A DNA stretch of 64,000 nt from Vesta saturnalis. Its lineage: Eukaryota; Arthropoda; Insecta; Coleoptera; Lampyridae. The position numbers and the translations under genes are program-made. The stretch spans positions 2,537,501 through 2,601,500 of the forward strand of contig JARFJB010002198.1 of NCBI GenBank assembly GCA_036346205.1, given 5' to 3'. This document shows, piece after piece, positions 46,865 to 57,004 of the stretch (within the stretch, counting starts at the first letter, position 1; each line of letters opens with the position of its first letter). A model generated the notes under the pieces. That model did no database searches. It had not been told where the DNA came from and was given only the letters and a program-made list of their open reading frames with translations.

Positions 46865-48440
46865 AAAGTGTAATTTGAACTTATTTGCAATAATGCAAAT
46901 GCAAGAACAAAACAATCGCTAAGTGCTTTATTTTGACTTTACTGACAATAATGTTACTATTACTCAAATTAGTTGCTTGCCTTACTTTGACTTTCCTGGC
47001 AATAATTAAAACATTAGAATTTATTTACCAATCTGATATTTAATTACTCGCAAACCTCAAATCTGATCAAGCGAATTGACCGTTTAGTGGTAGGTACGTT
47101 GTGCTATCTGAATTAGATTGGCTGGATGAGGTAAGTGTTGCATCATGAGGGGCAGGTAAAAAAAATATGAACTAGTCAAATTAATATCAACGAGCTTTGC
47201 GCAACGGTGATTCAGGCCGTTAATATACTATTGTGTGAAAGAACAACCAATAAAACTCACTTTATTCATAAATAATAATTGCACAAGTACATTATTAAAT
47301 CAAATAACATAAAAAAACAATGAAAGGGTTGAATATATAACAAACTACTATTAAACCAGGTTAAAGTGCGTACAAAATTATAACATTTAGAGAAAAATAA
47401 ATAAAAAGCCGCTTAGTTGCACATAAACACAAAGAAAAAACCTGTAGTCACACTCACAATTGTGTCATAAATAATCAGAATAAAAATCGTAATACCAAAC
47501 ATGTGGCCCTTTAAAAGCGATCATACCGGTCTTTAAGTAAATAAACACATAAATCAATAAAGCACATTACAGTACATATAAAATTCAACAGTAAAATTGC
47601 ATAGGTGATAATAAGGTAAATGCAAGGACAAAAGAAAATAGCCAGGAATTTACACGTACACAATGTATTAGTGACTACTAAAGCACAAAATACGTATGTA
47701 AAATTACAACAAAGTACATACAAAGAGAAATTAGTTCGCAGGCAAACAATTCTACTTGACAAACTGACAAAAAAACTCATTAAAACAAAGCCTTACAAGG
47801 GTAAGTTGTAAATAGATCATAACACCGTGACCAATATATAAGGTTGAGTGCGTTAGAAAAATACAGCTCCCCTTTCTCAGGTTACACATTCATCTGTACA
47901 ACAATAAAAACAATAAAAATAAAATTCGAGGTGTTTAATGGTCATCTGCGCCCGGGAGTATGTACACGCTAGGCAATTGCACATTACAATTAATAATTAA
48001 TAAGTAATAAGTAATAAAAAAAAAATTATGTTGGAACAGTTTCATATTAATTATTGAACATCTCAATTTATAAAATATGCATTCGTCCGTAACAAGCGCT
48101 ACATTTAGATCTCAATTTTCAACGTACCAAACAAAGATGTCTTTGATTGCAGTGTGTACCAACGTAATTAGTTTCTAACTTGTGACATTTTTACATCAAG
48201 AATGTGCGCATAAGAATTTCCAATGATACGTTATGCCCCTTCAGTAAAGCAGCTTTTAAGCGTACACCTACTAGTCAAACACATGGTTTTCAACCCTTAG
48301 CAAAATATTAGTTACAAAAATAAAATATCCCGAAAGCCATGCTCAAATAACGACTTAATATTTAGTAAAATATGTTAAACCCCATTAATTAACTTTCCTA
48401 TCGCGGTAACAATTCCGATTTAAAAAATGTTTGTTGCAAT
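46845..48440 (-). repeat. Unidentified 2-kb repeat, inverted copy
   Basis: Inverted partner of 14860-16910. It lacks the 0.5-kb segment corresponding to 15310-15830 and has small private insertions, for example near 47850-47880. The inner order of anchors is the same as in the other copy. A Harbinger relic lies just beyond it. Confidence 0.75.
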
Positions 48441-48689
48441 AATAAAATTTTCGCGGTTCGCCACCAACAGAATGCTGTTTTTTGGGCGGACATCTACTCG
48501 GAGTGGGACTCATCTGTTCTGGTTCCAGAAACTGCAAAAAGCACGTTATCAAAGAAAATAAAAAGACCTCGTCTTCCGAAGAGAACGGAAACACAAAACT
48601 TATCAACTTGCCCTACAAATCTTGTTGCAAAATCAGTTGGGCAATTTCCTCCGGTTTTCGCATTCCACTTCTCCTAATATTAATACTAA

Positions 48690-48905
48690 TTTTCTTCAAT
48701 ACGGTTATTTGCGGTGTTATTAAACTCCACTTCATTTAATTCGAAGTCTGGATCGCGTAGTGTTTTTGCGATGTTGTGTAGAATAACGCAGCACACTATT
48801 AGTTTAGGGATGTTTCCCAGCTTCACTCGAGCTGTATATTGCAGTATGGAAAATCTTTATTTCAACTGTCCAAAGGAACGTTCAATACACACCTTCGTCG
48901 ACAAA
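48690..48905 (-). pseudogene. Harbinger transposase C-terminal fragment
   Basis: Minus strand. CIERSFGQLK (third catalytic Glu in ERSFG), a stop, then RFSILQYTARVKLGNIPKL and IVCCVILHNIAKTLRDPDF. This is the IER.FG..K..F..L......I..CC.LHNIA signature of Harbinger DDE_Tnp_4 transposases. It differs in sequence from the Harbinger at 52994-54841, so it is an independent copy. Nothing of its N-terminus was recognised. Confidence 0.75.
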
Positions 48906-49561
48906 TATAATTACCACACACGTGTCACTTCCCCGGACGCGAAGTCTGCACTGCACTATCAAAAGCATAACTTTATTCATATAATCTGAGGTATTTGCTT
49001 ATGGTGCAGCAAATGCTTTTCCTGCGATTGTAAAGCAAGTGCTAGAAACCTATTTATCATATACTTCGAAGGTTTTTGCTTCTCGAATTTGAAGTAAAAG
49101 CATTTGCTACGTTTTGTTCATGAGACAGGGTGATATTAATAAAACCTAAGTCTGAACATGTAGCAAATGCTCGAAGTGCAAGATCAGTCTGAGCTTTACT
49201 CATGTTGGTAAAAATAATCAAAAGGTGAGAAAATGCTCCATGCGTGTTTCGACGTGTCTGAGCTCAGCGCGGCCCCTTTTCACAGTTGTTTCTTACCGGC
49301 CGTAGAGTTGTGTTTTTGTATAACATGGAAAGTATCAGCGACGATATATCTGATTTGTTCAGTTATTAAAAAAACACCCTGTTGTAGGTACATATATTAA
49401 AGAAGCGTTTAAATAAACATTTATGATGCCCGCAAAGTAGGCACTAAAAACAACTGGTTGAAACACACATTTTTATTGCAGGAGCTGTTTCACTTGGAAT
49501 CACTTCTACTCAAATAGATGTATCACCGTAGTCAGGTTTTGGCCCAGCAACATTAGATACA

Positions 49562-52500
49562 CTTTTTTTTCATGATTGTGGACCTGAACAGGCTAAATTT
49601 GGCTTATCGTGCTAAAGCACTCAGGAACACTTAGGAGGATGGATAGAGGGATAATGAATTGCCAATAGTTGCCTATAAACAGCTACCTTAAATTTTCTCA
49701 TAGCATAAGTGAGAGGAAAGCAAGAACTAGGGAGATCATTCCAAAGTTTAGAAGCCGTGTAGAAAAATGTGGATTGCGCCCGTTTTGTACGACAAATGGA
49801 GATTTGTACTGCATACTGATGATGTGAATGAGCGAAAAGAGTATTTCTCGCAAAGATAGCCCCAGATGGTATCAAAGAATATAATTCAGCAGCACAATAG
49901 CCGTTGTAATAACGATAATACAAAGAAAGAACTGAAACCATCCTTCTATGCTCAAGGGACTGTATGTGAGAAGTTAAGGACGGGTCATTTATAAGCCTAA
50001 TCGCTCTCTTTTGAATACGATCAACGATATCGAGAGCGTATTGGGGAGCACTAACCCAGAGGTGAGAATTATATTCCAGATGAGGCCGAATTTGGGCCTT
50101 ATACAGCAGAAGGAGTTGTCGAGAGGTAAAGTACTGCTTAGATCTGTACAAAAAGCCTATTTTACGAGCAGCTGTTTTGGTAGATACAGTCATACCCGAC
50201 AGAGTAATAGAGTCTGAAAACTTAAGAACTGAGCCATTCATACTTACAACAGGAAATGATCGATATTTTTTAGCGGACACAAGGCAACACTGAGTTTTGT
50301 TAGCATTAAATTTAACTAGAATATTGCTTCCCCATTCGAGAATACGTTGAATGTTTTCGTTGATTAAATTTTCCATTTCAGCTTTAATTTCTTGATTTGA
50401 TATAGAAGGTGGATTATAACTATGAGTAGACTGAGATGAACTGCAGTGAAGAGTGCTATCGTCAGCAAAGCAATGGATGGGGTTAGTTGTTGAAGAAATA
50501 AGGTCATTTATGTACAGCAGAAAAAGTGTAGGCGCTATAACGGATCCCTGTGGTACGCCCGCGCTAATGCTAACTTCTTTTGAAAAAAAGCCATCAACTA
50601 CGACACGTATTCGTCTTTTATCAAAGAAACTAGAAACCCAATTGATGAGCGTATCATTTAACCCAAACGAGTTGAGTTTGGCAAGTAAACACTTATGCCA
50701 AACTTGGTCAAATGCCTTTGAGATATCTAAAGCCACTAAAAACCTGTTGAGCGACTTTGCCTAAACCCATATTGGTGGTCACTAAGGAGTTTGTTAGTTT
50801 CAAGGAACGTGAGCAGTTGTTGATTGATGGCTTTTTCCATGATCTTAGACAAAATGGAAGTGATGGCAATTGGTCGGTAGTTTGAGGGATCGGTCTTATC
50901 GCCTTTTTTAGGAATAGGTTGAACATTTGCTAACTTCCATGATGAAGGGAATTCCCCAGAAGACATAGAGATCGTATACAGCTTAGATAGGACTGGTACT
51001 AGTTCGGGGGAACATTTCTTTAAGACAATAGCTGGGATACCGTCTGGGCCAGTCGCCTTATTGAGATCAAGCCTACTGATGATCGATTCCAAGAGCTTGT
51101 ACCGAAAATGTATTGGTTTCATAGCGTATGAAGAAGAGTTGACTAAGGGCACATCTTTTCCAGAATCATTGAGACACGAGTTTGATGCAAACAAATCCAA
51201 AAAAACATTGGCTTTGTCTACAGAATCAGCAACTACCGATCCGTCAATAGATGTCAGGGGGGGAAATGAAGATGTTCCAAAGTTTTTAATAATGGCTTTA
51301 GCTAAAGACCAAAATTTACGATTGCCTAAAGGAGATGTAGCTAGTTCATTGCATTTTCGTTGTTTGAACAACTTTTTAGTGATGACACTTTTGCAGATAT
51401 TTCTAGCACCAACGTATTCTGCATGCCTGTCGACCGATTTATTACATTTCCATTTAATGTAATATTTATTTTTAAAGATATTGCATCAGCACAAGCCTAA
51501 TTGAACCAGGGTTGGGAACGTGAATGACCTATACGGTACTATTTTTTGGGAATGTATGACTCCATTCCCATGAGGATGACTTCAGATACTGAAAGAGCGA
51601 TGTCCGAAGAAGAGGACGACTTAAAACAATATTCACGCCATGGAAAGGTTACAAAGAAATCCCATAAATTACTCCATCGAGCTGACTTAAAACACGACAA
51701 GGTTCTATCGGTTTTGCGAACAATAGTGGAATTAGGTACAGTAGAAATGATTTTTATTAGACAATGGTCGGAAAGACCTAAAGGCGAAAGAACGGAAGTT
51801 TTATAAACAAGAGGGTTTGATGTAAGAAAGAGATCTAGAAGATGTGGAGTATGGTTAGGGTTATCAGGGATTCTTGTGGGTTCAGAAATCATTTGTGTGA
51901 GATCACATGAAATAGCAAATGTTTCTGCACTATGACCAGCAGGATTTGTAGTAGATGAAAACTGAAGCCAATTAGAGTTATGAACATTGCAATCACCTAT
52001 AATTGAAATATTGTAAGATGGAAACTGTGACAGGAGTCGTAATTTCACAAAATTAGAACCAGAATATTTAAATCAAACGACGTCAAAATTTTTATTTTGT
52101 AAGGAAGAAACCCTCTTGCATGCAATTCTGTCCTTGATGTGGGCACATACGCCTCCTTTATATCGAAAGTTAGAGTGAAGGTGGTATTGAGGAAATTGCA
52201 AGTCGGGTAACTCGGAGCTTTCAGAGGAGACTTGTGTTTCAGATAGAAACAAAATATCAGGTTGTAATTGTTCAAGATGTTGGTGAATAGGATTAAGATT
52301 AGACCTGATACCGCGGATGTTGCAGTAGTGAATCAGAAAGTTGATACTTTCGATGACCGTGGTCGCTTGGCCCCTGCCCTCCCGGACATCCGAATGGGGC
52401 AGGATTTTACGTCCGGAATTTATTACCCTAGAAACCACAGCCATCTTATTTTTTAATTTGGGACTTTTAATCCGATAGGAAGACAGTGAGGGCGAGAAGG

Positions 52501-52640
52501 AAGAATAAGGATGAGAATAGATTAAGGATGATGGAAAAGGTAACCGGCAGTCCTTACCGAGCTCAGAAAATAGGAGACCCAATATTAAGGAGCCCATGGT
52601 AAGGGTGGTGGTAACTACCCGGCTGGCATGGAGTATACAC
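49562..52640 (-). mobile_element. LINE copy A (APE-type non-LTR retrotransposon)
   Basis: Minus strand from about 52640 to a short A tail (T run near 49562-49570). It carries an endonuclease and a reverse transcriptase. It is nearly identical to copy C where they overlap. It has lost 39 bp at about 50182 and 76 bp at about 50743 that C retains. It lies between two segments I read as parts of one Harbinger accessory gene (49482-49561 and 52698-52865), so it inserted into that element. I could not define its target duplication or exact 5' end. Confidence 0.85.
49621..52597 (-). pseudogene. LINE ORF2-type endonuclease-reverse transcriptase, frameshifted (copy A)
   Basis: Minus strand. Endonuclease: NIRGIRSNLNPIHQHL and LFLSETQ (about 52320-52230), GDCNVHNSNW (about 52000), LLDLFLTSNP and LGLSDHCLIK (about 51845-51760), the N, E, D.N.H and SDH motifs of AP-type nucleases. 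RT: NKATGPDGIPAIVLKK (about 51060-51010), then PSNYRPIAITSILSKIM, HQYGFRQSRS, ALDISKAFDQVWHK (50736-50690), AGVPQGSVIAPTLFLLYIND, and the catalytic HCFADDS (about 50473-50453). Then the C-terminal ARKIGFLYRSKQYF, and the tail STFFYTASKLWNDLPSS. CR1 or another jockey-superfamily clade fits, and I do not choose between them. The 76-bp and 39-bp deletions and at least three other frame breaks make it inactive. Confidence 0.85.
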
Positions 52641-52697
52641 CTGGTACAAGTTCCTTCTTAAACCCGCCACCTAAGCACCTAAAGTTTGTTAAGTCTT

Positions 52698-52865
52698 GAG
52701 GACCACAAAACAGAGGAGACACCCAAATTAACGACCTCACAATTACAACATCTTGTTCAAGTACTGAGACTAAAGAAACAAAAGTTGCTTAAACAGCAAG
52801 CCAAAAGGAAAGAAAAAATTGCCACATATGTTGATGATGGTACTATAGTATTGCAAGCCCTTTAA
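52698..52865 (+). pseudogene. C-terminal tail of a Harbinger accessory (Myb/SANT-type?) protein
   Basis: Open plus-strand frame of 55 codons to a TAA at 52863-52865. The run LRLKKQKLLKQQAKRKEKIA is strongly helical and coiled-coil-like. It converges on the transposase, which ends at 52994. Harbinger elements commonly carry a second, DNA-binding protein in this position, so the assignment rests on place and helix content. A possible upstream exon lies across LINE copy A at 49482-49561 (reading SLGITSTQIDVSP, then a stop). Confidence 0.45.
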
Positions 52866-52993
52866 AGTTTTTTGATTTGTTAGTTGGTTATGTCAAGTAC
52901 ATTTCATTAAAATAAAATGATAATTTGATTATAATACCATATTTATTTCAATGGTATGTTTATTTTGTTAATATATTTTTACTTAATTAACTC

Positions 52994-54841
52994 TTAACTC
53001 ATTTGATGAATAATATTAGCAATATTCATTCTCCTTATATTTCCTCTTTCTCGAACTCTTATATTATTATCGTCAATCTGCACTTCGTCAACATTTTCGT
53101 CCGGTGGGAAATCACTATCTTTTAAGTATTTAGCAATATTATGTAATACAAAACAACACGCTATGATTTGAGGTACTTTTCCAGTTGCAACTCTGAGTTT
53201 GTGTTGTAAAGTGGGGAAACTCTGTTTTACTTGCCCAAAACACCTCTCTCTGATAACCCTTTCTCTAGTAAGCATGTTATTGAATGTTTGTTGCACGGGA
53301 TTACCAGGGTTTCTGAAAGGGTCATTAACCATGGAGCAATACAAAATCTCGCATCGCCTAGGAAAACAGCATGAACTCCATTTCTGCTGATAACGGGCAA
53401 GATTGCAGAATTGGTCCAAATACGGGCATCATGAACTGAGCCGGGCCAAGCAACATCCACAATTGTAAACATTTCTGACTTATTTTATTATATCAAGTCT
53501 CAAGCACATTGAAACTAGGGAATCCTTTTCTGTTGATATATTCATCTCCATGGACAGCTGCTTTTAAAATGGAAATATGAGTGCAATCTGTTTACTCCTA
53601 TTGCACACGGGGAATTGTAAGATTCTTGCCACGATGCTTTTTCTCTTTCAAATTCTTCGTCGGCAGAAGGCAAATGAATCCAACGATCTGCTGTTTTGCA
53701 TTATTCTTGGAATAACTGTTGGAATTACATTTGCCAAGGTTGGTTGGCGGACTCCCATATCTGTAGCGGTTATGTGACTTTTCGCTCCCACCGTTTCACC
53801 CCACCGTTTCGCCACCGTTTCGCCTCCGGACGCTTCACCCCCGGGACGTTTCGCACCCGGGACGTTTCGCCCCCGGGACCTTTTTTCTTCGAAAATAATA
53901 GAAAATTTTGAGATTAATATTTATTAAATAACACGTACCTAATACATAAAATATTAAAATTCAAAATTATGGGCAATGCCTAACAAATAATCATTAATAT
54001 CTATTCTGCCATAACTTTCAACAATATTCTTTATTCTTGTAGAAAGTACAAAATATTTTTATTAGTTCTTGGTTTAAACTTTAAGTACTTATCAGAAATT
54101 CCTTAGAAAGATAAATGCTAATTACTATTAATAATGGTTAACCCAGATTACCTACCTAATTGAAGTAGGTATAAACATTTAACGAACTTATCCATAAATT
54201 CTTAGAAAGATCAATTCTAATAACGTTTAATATATAATCCGGATTATAACGTCGCGTCAGTGAAAAACAATTAGAGTTTAAACTTAGAATTTTAAATAAA
54301 TTTTACAAAACCAAATTATATTAATATATTATAATATTATATTAATTATATTAAATATTATTTTATACACAATTATTTGTTCATTTTTTCCTACTTGTTT
54401 ATTGTTTTCTCAAACCCACATTCAGAAAACGACAAAAAAGATTTTGCTCATAATTTTTTCAATTTTTGTAGAAGTACACCATTTAGGGGCGAAACGGCCG
54501 GGGCGAAACGGCATCGGAAGCGAAACGGCGGGGGCCAAACGGTGGGGGCGAAACGGCAGGGCGAAACGGCGGGGGTGAAACGTCCCCATCCCATCTGTAG
54601 CGACACCAATCTAAAAACTAAGATACGCCACACCTTAAAAAAAATGTAAACGTTGCAGTGACGTCAGAGCTCCTCCTCTCCGCCCCTCTGAGTGTCCCAA
54701 GAAATGCTCACTCATCCATTCCACGTTTTTCATTTGAAATCGATACAATACCTTCCAGTCGCGCTTGTCTACGTCTCTACGCACTGTATACACCTTAAGA
54801 TTGCGTAAATTGTTTAAAAACTCCGCCATGGTAACGATCAA
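52994..54841 (-). pseudogene. Harbinger transposase, interrupted and frameshifted
   Basis: Minus strand. The start at 54841-54635 (MAEFLNNLRN near its beginning, then YRFQMKNVEWMSEHFLGH and ALTSLQRLHFFLRC) is the usual N-terminal region. The reading resumes after the 53769-54588 insert as ATDMGVRQPT (about 53763-53733), the helix-turn-helix part of the family. KNLTIPRVQ and GDEYINRKGFPSFNV follow in shifted frames. Then FTIVDVAWPGSVHDARIW (53472-53415), FLGDARFCIAPWLM (second Asp, about 53370), RERCFGQVKQSFPTL (Glu, about 53255) and IIACCFVLHNIAKYL (about 53160). The first Asp region is damaged. It acts with an accessory DNA-binding protein in active relatives. Confidence 0.83.
53769..54588. 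mobile_element. Foldback-like element with inverted GAAACG minisatellite ends
   Basis: 820-bp insert within the Harbinger transposase reading frame. The left end (about 53781-53880) is a GC-rich array of ccgtttcgcc-type units. The right end (about 54484-54588) is the same array inverted (ggcgaaacgg). The 600-bp middle is AT-rich and non-coding. The flanks repeat directly: tcccatatctgtagcg at 53753-53768 and tcccatctgtagcg at 54589-54602. The transposase frame can be followed through the target (GVATD into TDMGVRQPT), so the flanking repeat is a true target duplication of about 14-16 bp. I know no named family with this combination. Confidence 0.78.
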
Positions 54842-55017
54842 TCAAACAAAATTTATGAAATGCTCCTGTGGTTGAGCAAATACTTTTGTTTATTAATACA
54901 GACTGGAGCACATGCTCAAAATTTAGAGTCAACCGAGTTTGAGCAAAAGCTTCGTTTTAAATTATTATTCCAAATACTTTAAGTCGGAGCTTATGCTTCA
55001 GTTTATTAATACCACCC

Positions 55018-57004
55018 AATGAAAGTGTACTCTTATACGCTCTATGTTTCATTTACTCCAATTATTTCAAATCTCTAATTACAGATTATTTTATTAAGCA
55101 ATTTTTACCAATATTCAAATATTTGATAGTAAATTTTTTTTTTGGTACAAATTCAAGCCTTATTTACAAAAGAATATTCTTAATTCAATTTTTAGTAAAA
55201 TTAAAAGTGGTTTTGTTCAATGTATATGATGTAGAATTTAAGGTTGTTTAATAACACATTGCATGTACTTGGAGTAAAAAATAATGTGCCTAACATAGTA
55301 ATAAAAAAAATTTATATAACGTTCCACATTAACAATCACTTGATGATCCTAATCCAGTTTCTTCAAATTAAAAAAAAATTGAAATATAAAAATTTTAAGA
55401 GCGAACCACTCTCGCATTACATCCGGCGTATTGTGTACTGGAATTGGTTTGAATGTACTGAACAAACACAGGATTAAAAAAATGTAATTTATGAAAATGA
55501 TCAAATTGTGCATAATTGAAATAAACAAATTTATGCCATATCAACAGTTATTGACATTAAAAATTTATTCCGAATTAATGATCATTCGTCAACATTTTTG
55601 AAAGATCCAATATATCATTAGAAGTTTTCTAAGCCAATCGTACTAAAATAAATGAAGCCATTTATCAAACAAAGAAAATATGATAATCCAGGATTTATTT
55701 AACAGTATACATTTGATACAATTAATTCAAAACTTCCTTACTTTTGGAATTTGGAAACATGAAAGTTTTGCAATATATAATGCACTAAACATTTTTATTC
55801 TTTCAGAAAAAAATGTGTTGTTCCACATTCCTTTGCACTCTGTCACTATATTTTACTTCAACTCTAACAGAGCGTTTCAGAATTAATAGTTTTTGTTTAC
55901 ATTTACTTATGCAATAAATCCACATACATTTTCCATATTTTTTTCCACTAATTTAATTTACTTTTCAAGTTTAATTAATCTTGAGTTCTGGCCATGTAAC
56001 GAAATTTAGACAGTAAGTAAAGAATAAGCGTGCAATTTATTATGCAATCAAATATTCAGTTTGCTTCTAACATTACTTTTTTAATGATAATCTACACGCG
56101 AAATGTAAATTTTCAATTAAATAGTGTTTGTACGTTTAGAAGGTCAAAATAGGTTTATAATTAATTTCAAATATTGCTTATATAATAAGTAAAGGCAAAA
56201 AAAACTAGTAAGTTTATTAATAATAAATTATCCATCACAATTTCAGTTATTTTCAAAGCAAACAACCATTAATCTTTTCTAATCTAGAAATGTTCAAGAT
56301 AAAAAAAAATTAGTTTAAAACTTTTTTAAGAATTTGTGGTTTAAAGTGACTTTGATGTAGATTCTTCAAGTCTTTGTGTAAAGAAAGGTTTTTTCATAAA
56401 AATTTCGTAGAGGTTTTCAAGAGTTTTAGAGTTTTGTGGATGAAGGTGAACTTTTGTTTTTTATTAGAACGTTTACGCTTTAGTGTAAGGAAATGTTGAT
56501 AAAAACTTTTAAAATCTTCCATTTAAAATACGTATATGAATTCATCTATGAATGTACCAAAACATTAATTTACAAAAGCAAATTAATTAGTTGCTTGTAC
56601 TTAAAATACTCCTAAAGAGAGATACATTGCGAACAATTTGTTTCAAAGAACATAAAAGTAAACTCAAAATATACAGAACATAAATCTTCTTGTGGTTGTT
56701 TCTACTTTGTTGTTGATTACAACTCTACACAACACTTTCAGTAATTTATTAGAAAAAGCTTTAACGTAAAATAGATTTCAGTGGTGTATTCATTCAGGAA
56801 ATTTTATTATTAGTTTAGTAAAAGTGATTACTTTATAGAAAGCGTAAGTTAATTAAGTACCTAATTATTTAAAACGAAGTTTCATGAATTTCATGAGAGA
56901 TAATGTTATTTCTAAAACAATTCTTGAATACGAATGACCTATTGACACACCAACTCATTTAAACACGGTAGATTTAATACGAGGCACAAGCCATTATTAT
57001 TAAG
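55018..57004. other. No recognisable feature
   Basis: AT-rich non-coding sequence. The frames at 55244-55477 and 55680-55886 show no motif. Confidence 0.5.

Larger units (their letters stand above)
49128..55017 (-). mobile_element. Harbinger element carrying two nested insertions
   Basis: Candidate terminal inverted repeats are gggtgatattaataaaa at 49128 and gggtggtattaataaac inverted ending at 55017. Subterminal caaatgctt/gagcaaat-type words occur at both sides. I could not fix a 3-bp target duplication. Inside, a transposase on the minus strand (52994-54841) and a helical accessory-protein tail on the plus strand (52698-52865) converge, as is common in this superfamily. LINE copy A and an 820-bp foldback-like element account for about two thirds of the length. 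Without them the element is about 2 kb. Confidence 0.65.
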
